The translations under genes were made by a program, and so were the position numbers. From NCBI GenBank assembly GCA_052379645.1, contig JBQSYU010000017.1: a stretch of 64,000 bases of DNA. One strand, written 5' to 3'. The notes below the pieces were generated by a model. That model was not told the origin of the DNA. It saw only the letters and a list, made by a program, of their open reading frames with translations, and did not search any database. The stretch is from Arthrobacter_H sp030452125. Lineage in GTDB: Bacteria; Actinomycetota; Actinomycetes; Actinomycetales; Micrococcaceae. Every line of letters begins with the position of its first letter. Position 1 is the first letter of the stretch. This document shows, one piece after another, positions 55,722 to 63,751 of this stretch.

Positions 55722-56150
55722 TCATACCTCCGGTTCGTAGCGCAGCATGGTGATGTCCGATGCCGGGTAGTCGCAGAAGACCGGCTTGACGCGCATGCCG
55801 ATCGTGAGGTCTGCGTGGTCGATGTTGATCAGTTCGGTGGAGAACTTCGGGCCCTCATCCCATTGCACGACGGCCAGGACCATCGGGCCCTCGGCCGCGA
55901 AATGTGGTGACACCGGCCGGGTGGTGATCGTGTAGGTGTAGAGGGTCCCGGTGCCGGGAATCTCTCGCCATTGAAGGTCGTCGGCCAGGGTGCGCGGGGC
56001 CAGCGGCCGGGGGTAGAAGACGTATTCGCCCAGTGACGGGGAGTACTGGATGCGAATCTTGTGTTCGGCCAGCGCATCCCAGAACGGCTGGGTCAGCGGG
56101 GTCGGGACGGGCATGGGCCGTTCGAAAACGGGTGCTGTATCTGTGCTCAT
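55722..56150 (-). CDS. DUF35 (OB-fold) partner of the thiolase-like protein, zinc site lost
   Basis: 142 residues; ATG at 56150 with GGAG eight bases upstream. DUF35 proteins have an N-terminal helix and zinc ribbon (C-x2-C ... C-P-x-C) followed by an OB fold, and form complexes with thiolase-like enzymes such as Ltp2. Here the helix and the PRP turn are present, but the four ribbon positions are Tyr36, Ser39, Ala51 and Thr54; the only Cys left in the protein is near the C-terminus. The OB fold (GTGTLYTYTITTRPV, MVLAVVQWDEGPKFS, MRVKPVFCDYP) looks intact. Its gene lies between the thiolase-like and aldehyde dehydrogenase genes. Confidence 0.85.
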   Translation of the reverse strand: MSTDTAPVFERPMPVPTPLTQPFWDALAEHKIRIQYSPSLGEYVFYPRPLAPRTLADDLQWREIPGTGTLYTYTITTRPVSPHFAAEGPMVLAVVQWDEGPKFSTELINIDHADLTIGMRVKPVFCDYPASDITMLRYEPEV

Positions 56151-56161
56151 GGTCAAAGCTC

Positions 56162-57367
56162 CTATTCGCCTTCGAGGATCAGTGCAGTTTGTTCGCTCAT
56201 GATGCCGCCGTTTCCGGAGACGAACGCCCGGTTGCAGTCGTTGACCTGGGCCTCTCCCGAGCGGCCCATGATTTGTCGGACGCCGTCGATCACGTGGTGC
56301 ATGCCTCCGGCGATGCCCGCCTGGCCGAAGGACAGCTGGCCACCGGCGGTGTTCATCGGGAAATCACCGCGGAAGGTCAGGTCGTGTTCGTTGACGAACT
56401 GCATTCCCTTGCCCTTCTCGGTGAAGCCTGCGTCCTCCAAGGACATGAGCACGGTGATGGAATAGCAGTCATAGATGGAGACCATGTCCATATCGCCCCG
56501 GCCTAGGCCTGCCATGTCGAAGGCTTGGTCGGCGGCGTGGATCATCGGCGAATACATCAGGTCGTGGGCGTAGGTCGGCGTCTTATAGGGCACGCGTTCC
56601 CCGAAGCCCTTGATCCAGGCCGGACGGTTCTTTGACTTTTTGGCCTGGTTCTTGTTGCCGATGACGACCGCGGCTCCGCCCTGGCACGGCATGACGATTT
56701 CGAGTTTATGCAGGGGGTCGGCGACCATCGGTGAGGCCAGCACGTCCTCGATGGTCAGTGGCTGGCCGTGGAAGATGGCATCCGGCGTGGAGCAGGCGTT
56801 GGTGCGCTGGTCGACGGCGATCTTGGCCATCGCGCGTTCGTCGTAGCCGAATTCATGTCCATAGCGTTTGGCGATCTGGCCGTAGGGCCCGTTCTGGCCC
56901 AGATTGGCATACGGGATCTCGAACTCCGCCTGCGGGGATCCGTAGGCGTTGGAGGAGGCCCCGAAGAGCATGCTGTCGTCGAGCACGAAGGGCCGACGCT
57001 CGTGGGTGGGCACCTCGTGGGTCCCGGGGAAGGTGACCAGGACTGTTTCGCACAATCCCAGTTCCACGGCGGCGGCAGCACGCCAGACGGCGGCAGCGGA
57101 GCCGGCCCCACCCAGGTCCACTATTTCGGCGAAGTTGGCGTTGATGCCCAGATATTCGGTGATGGTGGAGGGGACGAACATGCTGGCTTCGCCGATGAGC
57201 GGGGTGACGATTCCGTCGACGTCCGTGGCATCCAGGCCTGCGTCGTCCAACGCCGCCTTGGACAGGCGCGCCCACTGTTCGAGGTTGAAGGTCTTATCGC
57301 GGGTCAGCTTGCGCTGTGGCGGCAGTTCGTGGAAACCGAGAATCGCGGCTTCTGCTTTCAGTCCCAT
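56162..57367 (-). CDS. Thiolase-like/lipid-transfer protein without nucleophilic Cys
   Basis: The 401-residue thiolase-fold protein of the SCP-x/Ltp2 group contains WARLSKAALDDAGLDATDVD, ITEYLGINANFAEIVDLGGAGS, AVELGLCETVLV, MPCQGGAAVVIG, VSIYDCYSITVLMSLEDAGF and GGMHHVIDGVRQIMG. At the position of the thiolase nucleophile (normally C-x-S-G) the sequence is DLGGAGSAA, so normal thiolysis is unlikely. Ltp2-type proteins instead cleave C-C bonds as retro-aldolases with a DUF35 partner, and such a partner gene follows directly. AGGAGA precedes the ATG. Confidence 0.88.
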   Translation of the reverse strand: MGLKAEAAILGFHELPPQRKLTRDKTFNLEQWARLSKAALDDAGLDATDVDGIVTPLIGEASMFVPSTITEYLGINANFAEIVDLGGAGSAAAVWRAAAAVELGLCETVLVTFPGTHEVPTHERRPFVLDDSMLFGASSNAYGSPQAEFEIPYANLGQNGPYGQIAKRYGHEFGYDERAMAKIAVDQRTNACSTPDAIFHGQPLTIEDVLASPMVADPLHKLEIVMPCQGGAAVVIGNKNQAKKSKNRPAWIKGFGERVPYKTPTYAHDLMYSPMIHAADQAFDMAGLGRGDMDMVSIYDCYSITVLMSLEDAGFTEKGKGMQFVNEHDLTFRGDFPMNTAGGQLSFGQAGIAGGMHHVIDGVRQIMGRSGEAQVNDCNRAFVSGNGGIMSEQTALILEGE

Positions 57368-57465
57368 GGTGTTCTCCTGAGATCGGGGATGGTTGGTTCG
57401 GTGACGCGCCGATGGTCCGGCGCCTGAAGGTGGTGGTCGATGGTGACAGCTGACGACGACGGGAT

Positions 57466-58287
57466 CTAGCTGTCCGCCGGCACCGTTGCGGAACGCAGTG
57501 CGGCAATGCGGATCCCGAGTTCGGGATGCCCGGTGCCCTCGCCCAGCTGCGCGGTCAGGTCTGTGGGGTAGTCTCCCGGCGGCCAGAAAGTCTCGGCTGG
57601 CAGGATGCCGATGGCGTCCAACCCGATGGCTGTTCCTTGGCTCAAGACCAGGTCGGCGCCCTCGTTCCAGCCGAAGCCCAGAACATCTCTCTGGCCGCGG
57701 GGTGCGGGACCGATGCCGAAGGTGCGGGCACCGAGCACGTCCACGAGGACGGTGCGGGCGAGAGGCAGGTCCTCGACGACCCCATGGATGAGCTGGACCC
57801 GCACCGGATCGGTATTCTGCTCATCCCACGGGCAGCCACCGGTGGAATGGGGCAGTTGCTCCGCCGACGCGTCGAGGATCGTTGTGCTCTGGACCAGCTG
57901 GGCCAAAAAGCCCAGCCCGGTGTCCCGAGGGTGGAGGAAGGCCTCTTGCCAGCCCGGGTGCTCCAGATTCACCAGGATCGGCTCGATCCCTGCCTTCTGG
58001 GCCCCGGCGATGGCCGAGCGGATATCGGCCACCTTGAAGGTCACATGGTGCGGTGCAGCCGAACCATCATGGTGATCGAGGAAACGCTGAATGAAGGAGT
58101 GTTCGGACCCGCTGGGTTCGAACAGTTCCACCCGCATGTCATCGACCACCGCCAACTGGCAGGGGTTGAAGGCTTCGGTGGTGAATCCTCCGCCCCACCG
58201 GGCGCCCAGCTCGCGGTTCAGCACCGGGCCGGCAGGCGCCCAGGCGGGCACCGCGATGGCCAGATGATCCAATTCGTGGGCGCTCAT
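57466..58287 (-). CDS. VOC-superfamily (glyoxalase-like) protein
   Basis: 273 residues with two VOC modules. The first begins HELDHLAIAVPAWAPAGPVL, and a likely metal-site set is His, MRVELFEPSG (Glu), HHVTFKVADI (His) and the end of its beta-alpha repeats. A second, weaker half starts near GVVEDLPLARTVLVDVLGAR and has TFGIGPAPRG. The length and order resemble methylmalonyl-CoA-epimerase or glyoxalase-like enzymes in degradation operons. The substrate is unknown. Confidence 0.8.
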   Translation of the reverse strand: MSAHELDHLAIAVPAWAPAGPVLNRELGARWGGGFTTEAFNPCQLAVVDDMRVELFEPSGSEHSFIQRFLDHHDGSAAPHHVTFKVADIRSAIAGAQKAGIEPILVNLEHPGWQEAFLHPRDTGLGFLAQLVQSTTILDASAEQLPHSTGGCPWDEQNTDPVRVQLIHGVVEDLPLARTVLVDVLGARTFGIGPAPRGQRDVLGFGWNEGADLVLSQGTAIGLDAIGILPAETFWPPGDYPTDLTAQLGEGTGHPELGIRIAALRSATVPADS

Positions 58288-58345
58288 GAGAGCACCCCAG
58301 TATCCGTGGCCGAAGCCGCAGCCGGACTGAGAAGGGCTGCGCCGG

Positions 58346-58960
58346 TTAGGCGCCCTCGGCCTCGAACTGAGCGACCCGCAGGCCGATCATCCGCACGAAG
58401 CTGTCGATCACCCGATGGGCTTCGGGAATCGTCTTGTCCCCGGTCAGCAGCCGGGCCACCAGATCCATCAGCACGCACCACACCATGGCGGTGATATCGG
58501 CTGCCTCCTCGTGACCGAGCATCGCAAAGTCCGCGTGGATGGGTTCCTCCAGCACGACGCCGAGTTGCTGCATCAACGCCGAAACCTGCGGGTCCGAGGT
58601 GGAGCGCAGCAGCCAAATGGCTTTGTAGAAGTTCGGCTGTCGTTCGAAGGCCGCCAGCGCCGAGCGCATCCGATACTGGACGCGTTCGGTAGTGCTCAGG
58701 CCCTCCGCCCAGGACTGGTCGGCCGAGTTGAAGGGCACGCTCCAGTCGTAGACGACGTTCGCATACAGGTGCTCCTTCGAGGAGAAGTACCGGTATAGGG
58801 TGCCCAGTGCCACGTTGGCTTCGGCGGCGACGTCCCGGATCTGGATGGAGTCGTAGTCGGTTCCCACCAGGAGGGTTTTCGCCGCGTCCAGGATGCGCTG
58901 CCTGCGCATCACCTGGTAGGCGGGAAGATCGACGAGATCCGCGGAGAGTTGGCCGGACAT
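58346..58960 (-). CDS. TetR-family transcriptional regulator
   Basis: 204 residues, ATG preceded by AGGAGC. The N-terminal helix-turn-helix runs RRQRILDAAKTLLVGTDYDS, then IQIRDVAAEANVALGTLYRY and FSSKEHLYANV. The helical ligand-binding C-terminus is of the FadR/KstR-like size. It is inside the acyl-CoA block and so probably senses an acyl-CoA intermediate of the pathway (inference). The palindrome AAACTAGA-C-TCTAGTTT at 63531 is a candidate operator. Confidence 0.93.
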   Translation of the reverse strand: MSGQLSADLVDLPAYQVMRRQRILDAAKTLLVGTDYDSIQIRDVAAEANVALGTLYRYFSSKEHLYANVVYDWSVPFNSADQSWAEGLSTTERVQYRMRSALAAFERQPNFYKAIWLLRSTSDPQVSALMQQLGVVLEEPIHADFAMLGHEEAADITAMVWCVLMDLVARLLTGDKTIPEAHRVIDSFVRMIGLRVAQFEAEGA

Positions 58961-59038
58961 CGTGCTCCTTCGGCTGCCGGTCGGAATGGGACTCCAACGC
59001 TATCACCGGGCTACGCTCCCATGGCCCAGCTCCCGCGT

Positions 59039-61195
59039 TCATGCCCGGTCCTTCCACCGGACCAGTGCGTCGAGGGCTTCAATCTGGTTCCCCGCCACCC
59101 TCAGCGGGTTGATTTCCAACTCTTCGAGTTCGTCGCCCAGCCCGAGAGCGACCTGGGAGATCTTGAAGATGACCTCCGCCAGCTGGTCCAGATCGGTGGC
59201 CTCCCCGCCACGGAACCCGGTCAGCAAGTCGACTCCCTGGAGGGATTCGAGCATCCGTCGAATCTCCGCAGGGCCGACAGGCAGCAGGCGCAGGGCCGAA
59301 TCCTTGAGGATCTCGACCATGACGCCGCCGAAACCGACGGCCATCACCAGCCCCCACTGCGGATCACGGATGATCCCCACCAGCAGCTCGGTGCCGGACG
59401 GACGCATGGGAGAGACCGCGACCCCCTGGATGGTGGCCTCGGGGGCCAGTTCGGCGACGGAAGACCTGATAGATTCGTAGGCTGCCCTGACAGCTTCCGC
59501 ATCCCGCAACATCAATTTGACGCCGCCGACCTCGGTCTTATGGGCAATATCTTCAGAGGCCACCTTCAGCACCACGGGGTAGCCCAGGTCTTCGGCGACG
59601 GCGACAGCCTGTTCGGCCGAGCCCACGATGGTCGCCGGAACGTAGGGCACCCCGTGCTCACGCAGGAAGTCCCCGGTTTCGATTTCGGTCCACGTTTCCG
59701 TCCCGGAGGGTTTGGCGATGGTCGGCGCCTCGGGGAGCACGGGGTCGGAGGCCAGTTCTGCGGTGCGCTTCCCCCACCAGGCGCTGCGGGCCACGGCCGG
59801 GATGCCCCGGTCGAAGGAGTCGGAGGCGTGGGGGTAGCCGTATTCGGTCGCGAAGGCCCGCCCGAATTCGGTGACCTCGGTGGGCAGGAAGCTCATCGGG
59901 ATCACCGGTTTCGGTGAGGAGGTGAGCTGGGCGAGCAGCGTGTCCTGAGTGGCCCTGCCCATATCCGCCATCATCTGGTTGGCCGGCCAGGAGGCGTTGA
60001 TCACGACGAAGTCGAAGTTGGGGTCATCGATGAAGCATTGGTTGGCCTTGGTCAGGATGGAGGGATCCACTGAAATGTATCCGGTGGTGTCCATGGGGTT
60101 GTTGACCGTCGAATATTCGGGCAGGCCGGCGTCGTGCAGTGCCTGGACGGTGGACGCCGAGGGGGCCGGCAGCTGGAGGCCGAGCGCTTCGGACTTATCG
60201 GCGATGAGGGCGCACATGGCGCCGGAGCCGGTGACCACTCCCATCCGGTTTCCGTCCACGGCACCGTAGGATTCGATGATCCCCGCGGTCGCAATCAGGT
60301 CCTCGATGTTCTCCACCCGGATCACCCCGAACTGCCGGCAGGCGGCATCGATCACGCTGTCGTCTCCGACCAGGGAGCCGGTATGGGCGGCGGCGACACG
60401 GGCCGAGGCCTCGGAGCGTCCGGCTTTGAAGACCACTACCGGTTTGCCGGCCTTTCGGGCCCGTGCGGCGACGTCGAGGAACTGCGCGGGATTGGTGATT
60501 TGTTCGAGATAGGCGGCGATGACCGTGGTGTTCTCGTCATCGACCAGCAGGTCCATCACGTCGATGGCCGAGACCATTGCCTCGTTGCCAACCGTCACCG
60601 CGGTGGAGCAGCCCACCCCGCGTGAGGCCATATAGGGCAACAGGTAGATGGCCAGGGCACCTGACTGGCTGGCGATCCCGACACCACCGGAAATCATGGG
60701 CATCTGGGTCATATGGCTGAAAGCGGCGACCTTGGCATGCGCGTTGATGAAGCCGAGGTTATTGGGTCCCAGGATCAGCTGGTCTGCCGCCCTGGCCCGT
60801 TCGACCAGGCTGTCCTGCAATGCCTTGCCTTCGGCGCCGGCCTCGCTGAGCCCGGCGGCGAGCATCACGAGGTTGCGGATGCCCTTGAGCCGGGCGTCCT
60901 CCAAGATGGTCTCCAATGATTTGGTGCCGGTGAGCACGATGGCCAGATCGGGGGCAGTCGGCAGCTCGGCGATCGAGGTGTAGGAGGATTGTCCGTGGCA
61001 TTCCTCGCCGCGGCGGTTGACCAGGTAGAGCTCACCGTCGAAGCCACCGGAGATGAGGTTGGTGTAGGTGAATTGTGACCAGGCTGACTTGCTGTTGGCC
61101 CCCACGATCACCACGGATCGTGGCTGGAGCAATTCGTGCAGTCGGTCGGTGGCGAGGGTTCTCACGTTCTGAGTATCGCGCGTCATCGTTGTCAT
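59039..61195 (-). CDS. ADP-forming acyl-CoA synthetase (CoA-binding plus ATP-grasp)
   Basis: About 718 residues, ATG at 61195 (the longer frame to 61693 is antisense overlap). The CoA-binding domain is near residues ~20-130 (RSVVIVGANSKSAWSQFTY). The succinyl-CoA-synthetase-like central domain has GGVGIASQSGALAIYLLPYM and VAAAHTGSLVGDDSVID, whose His is the phospho-accepting residue of the family. The ATP-grasp C-terminus has YPVVLKVASEDIAHKTEVGG and AVGFGGVMVEILKDSALRL. It activates a free acid to its CoA ester with ATP to ADP plus phosphate, or runs in reverse. It follows the fused acyl-CoA dehydrogenase by 53 bases. Confidence 0.92.
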   Translation of the reverse strand: MTTMTRDTQNVRTLATDRLHELLQPRSVVIVGANSKSAWSQFTYTNLISGGFDGELYLVNRRGEECHGQSSYTSIAELPTAPDLAIVLTGTKSLETILEDARLKGIRNLVMLAAGLSEAGAEGKALQDSLVERARAADQLILGPNNLGFINAHAKVAAFSHMTQMPMISGGVGIASQSGALAIYLLPYMASRGVGCSTAVTVGNEAMVSAIDVMDLLVDDENTTVIAAYLEQITNPAQFLDVAARARKAGKPVVVFKAGRSEASARVAAAHTGSLVGDDSVIDAACRQFGVIRVENIEDLIATAGIIESYGAVDGNRMGVVTGSGAMCALIADKSEALGLQLPAPSASTVQALHDAGLPEYSTVNNPMDTTGYISVDPSILTKANQCFIDDPNFDFVVINASWPANQMMADMGRATQDTLLAQLTSSPKPVIPMSFLPTEVTEFGRAFATEYGYPHASDSFDRGIPAVARSAWWGKRTAELASDPVLPEAPTIAKPSGTETWTEIETGDFLREHGVPYVPATIVGSAEQAVAVAEDLGYPVVLKVASEDIAHKTEVGGVKLMLRDAEAVRAAYESIRSSVAELAPEATIQGVAVSPMRPSGTELLVGIIRDPQWGLVMAVGFGGVMVEILKDSALRLLPVGPAEIRRMLESLQGVDLLTGFRGGEATDLDQLAEVIFKISQVALGLGDELEELEINPLRVAGNQIEALDALVRWKDRA

Positions 61196-61248
61196 GCGAA
61201 GGGTATCCTTTCGGGAATGGCTTGAGGTCTGGAGTCCTGCGGGGCGGT

Positions 61249-63456
61249 TTAGCCGCGCGGCAGGCCGAGGATGCGTTCGGCAATGACATTGAGCTGGATT
61301 TCCACGGTGCCCCCGCCGAGCAGCACCTGGGGGACGTCGAGTTGACGGGTCACCGCGTCGGCCGGGGCGTCGGCGAAGAGCATGGCCGGCCCGGCCAGGG
61401 CGGTCACCAAACTGGCTGCCTCGCGGGTCAGTCGGGCCTGGGCGACCTTGGCCAATGAGGAACCAACTCCCGGGTCGCTTCCATTGACCTGGCGCAGGGT
61501 TTCGCGCAGGTTCAGCGCCCCGATGGCCGAGCTGCTGGCCACGATCTTGCCCAGGGCGGTGAAGGCTTCGCGTTCGGTACCGATGTAGCCGTCTTCGCTG
61601 ATCAGCTCGCGCATCCCGTCTTCGGTTCCTGCCGAGACGCCGGCGGAGATCTGGGTCCGTTCGTTCTGCAAGGTGGTGGCGGTGATGCGCCATCCGTGCC
61701 CCGGCTCCCCCAACAGGTACTCATCGGGGACGAAGACCGCATCGAGGAAGACCTCGTTGAATTCCGAGGCGCCGGTGGGTTGCATCAGTGGGCGGACGTC
61801 GACGCCGGTGCTGCGCATATCGACCAGGAAGTAGCTCAGCCCCTTGTGCTTGCGCACCTCGGTATCGGTCCGGGCCAGGCAAATGCCCCAGTCCGCTTCG
61901 TGGGCCCCCGAGGTCCAGACCTTCTGTCCCTTCAGCTCCCAGCCGCCGTCGACGCGGGTGGCCCGGGTGGATAGTCCTGCCAGGTCGGAGCCGGCGCCGG
62001 GTTCGGAGAAGAGCTGGCACCAGGCCAGTTCCCCGCGCAGGGTCGGCAGGGCGAACTGTTCCTTGATGGCCTCGGTGCCGTAGGCCAGGATCGTGGGCAT
62101 CGCCCATTCCCCGATCACCGAGGTGGGCTGGACCAGGCCACGGCGGGCATATTCCTGCCCGATGACGACCTGTTCTGCCGGGGTGGCGCCGAGCCCGTAG
62201 GGGGCGGGCCAGTGTGGGGCGGCGAGCCCGTTCTCGGCCAGGAAGGTTCGTTGGGAGCCACGGGAGTACCAGCGGCCGCCGTCGTGCTCGTTGTCCAGTT
62301 GCGCCGCTTCATCGAGAAGTGCCCCGATGCGCGTGCGGAAGGCCTGGTCTTCGTCGGGCAGCTCGATATCGATCTGCCGGTCGGCATCCAAGGCGGTGCG
62401 GCCCAGGGCTGCGACGCTGTCGGCCACCGGGGCCACTTGTGCCGCGAGGCTCATGGCGCGGCGCCAGTAGAGATGTGCGTCGTGCTCCCAGGTGAAGCCG
62501 ATGCCACCAAAAATGGTGACGGCCTCGGTGATCGCCTCGACGGCGGGGACGATGGCCGACTGGATGGCCGATCCTGCGGCCAGGGCCTGCTGGGTACGGT
62601 CCTGGTCGAGTGAGACCACGGCCGACCAGGCGGCGGCGGTGGCCAGTTCGGAGGAAATGAGCAGGTTCGCGCATTTGTGCTTAATGGCCTGGAAGGAGCC
62701 GATGGGCTGGTCGAACTGTTCGCGGATCTTGGCGTAGTCGGTGGTGGCTTCCACCGCCCAGCGCATGAGGCCAGACGCCTCTGCGGCGAGCAGGGCCGCC
62801 TTCAGGGCATCGACGTAGCTGGCCTCCAGTCCCTCGAGGATGGCTTCGTGCCCGATGGCCAGGCCGTCCAGCTCCAGGATTCCCGCATCGCGGGTGAGGT
62901 CCGAGGATGCTGCCACACGCTTGGTCAGACCGGCTGCCTGGGCATCGACCAGGGCGAAGCGGGTCACGTCCTCGGAGGTGAACCCGATGACCAGCTGTTC
63001 GGCGGAGAGCAACGAGGCGACGCCGATGCTGCCGCTGAGGAGCCAGCCCTCGGCGGAGGCGGCGACGGTCACGGCGGCCGTGGGCATCACCAGGGCGCCG
63101 GTGGCCCCATCGGCGAAGAGGTCCAGACCACTCGTGGAGGCCTTGCACTCGGTGGCCCCGGCCACGGCGGAGCTGGCGAGCACGGTGGAAACCAACGGGC
63201 CAGGGACGAGGCGGTGGCCGAATTCCTCCACCACGATCGCCGTGTCGGCCACGCTTCCGCCCTGGCCGCCACGTGCTTCGCTGATGTGCAGGGCGTGGAG
63301 TCCGTTATCCACGAGTTCGGCCCAGTGGTCGGGCCGGCCACCGGCGGCATAGGCCTGGAGGTGTTCGCGGGTTTCGAGGATATCGGCGAAGCGTTCGGCG
63401 AAGTCGGAGACTGCGGAGGCTAGGTCGGTGTGCTCTTCGGTGAGGGAAAGTGGCAT
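61249..63456 (-). CDS. Fused double acyl-CoA dehydrogenase (FadE34-like architecture)
   Basis: 735 residues made of two acyl-CoA dehydrogenase units. The first (~1-345) has SLTEEHTDLASAVSDFAERF, GQGGSVADTAIVVEEFGHRL and EQFDQPIGSFQAIKHKCANL. Its middle is degenerate. The second (~355-735) has the flavin and acyl sites: WCQLFSEPGAGSDLAGLSTR, GQKVWTSGAHEADWGICLAR, FNEVFLDAVFVPD and LGGGTVEIQLNVIAERILGL. The same fused layout is known for FadE34 of mycobacterial steroid side-chain breakdown, in which one unit has lost activity. It is the first gene of the minus-strand acyl-CoA block, with TGGAG before the ATG and a palindrome 75 bases upstream. Confidence 0.9.
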   Translation of the reverse strand: MPLSLTEEHTDLASAVSDFAERFADILETREHLQAYAAGGRPDHWAELVDNGLHALHISEARGGQGGSVADTAIVVEEFGHRLVPGPLVSTVLASSAVAGATECKASTSGLDLFADGATGALVMPTAAVTVAASAEGWLLSGSIGVASLLSAEQLVIGFTSEDVTRFALVDAQAAGLTKRVAASSDLTRDAGILELDGLAIGHEAILEGLEASYVDALKAALLAAEASGLMRWAVEATTDYAKIREQFDQPIGSFQAIKHKCANLLISSELATAAAWSAVVSLDQDRTQQALAAGSAIQSAIVPAVEAITEAVTIFGGIGFTWEHDAHLYWRRAMSLAAQVAPVADSVAALGRTALDADRQIDIELPDEDQAFRTRIGALLDEAAQLDNEHDGGRWYSRGSQRTFLAENGLAAPHWPAPYGLGATPAEQVVIGQEYARRGLVQPTSVIGEWAMPTILAYGTEAIKEQFALPTLRGELAWCQLFSEPGAGSDLAGLSTRATRVDGGWELKGQKVWTSGAHEADWGICLARTDTEVRKHKGLSYFLVDMRSTGVDVRPLMQPTGASEFNEVFLDAVFVPDEYLLGEPGHGWRITATTLQNERTQISAGVSAGTEDGMRELISEDGYIGTEREAFTALGKIVASSSAIGALNLRETLRQVNGSDPGVGSSLAKVAQARLTREAASLVTALAGPAMLFADAPADAVTRQLDVPQVLLGGGTVEIQLNVIAERILGLPRG

Positions 63457-63530
63457 CTGTTCACTCCAAAATCACGGACGAAGCACTCCCCTGCGACGGG
63501 GAGGATCGTCGAGCTGTGTTTCAATAACTG

Positions 63531-63547
63531 AAACTAGACTCTAGTTT
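63531..63547. promoter_or_regulatory. Perfect palindrome in the promoter of the acyl-CoA block
   Basis: AAACTAGA-C-TCTAGTTT lies 75 bases before the fused dehydrogenase start. Its half site also occurs in the candidate promoter of the MaoC-etfBA genes (52582-52592). It is a plausible TetR-family operator, the obvious regulator being the protein at 58346. Confidence 0.55.
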
Positions 63548-63682
63548 AATTTAGTGAGCCACGCAACACCTCCTCGATGCCCCTGCCTGCGGGGAGAATC
63601 GGTGGCGGTCGTGGAGATGTTTCCTGCCCGGGCCGCGACGACGCGATGTCGCCGAGCAGCCATCCCGGCGGTCACAACAAAA

Positions 63683-63724
63683 AGCAGGGCCCCCTCTGGA
63701 AGAAGTTCCAGAGGGGGCCCTGCT
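63683..63724 (-). terminator. Rho-independent terminator of the right-edge gene
   Basis: An 18-base perfect stem (AGCAGGGCCCCCTCTGGA and its complement) with a six-base loop is followed, on the minus strand, by TTTTT. It lies downstream of the gene cut by the right edge (ends 63752), and upstream of the acyl-CoA block promoter. Confidence 0.9.
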
Positions 63725-63751
63725 GTGATGCTGCTTGGTCCTCGAGGCGAC

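Noticed and set aside
59039..61693. N-terminal extension of the acyl-CoA synthetase to 61693
   Set aside because: The extra 166 codons are antisense to the fused dehydrogenase gene; the ATG at 61195 gives the family's normal N-terminus.
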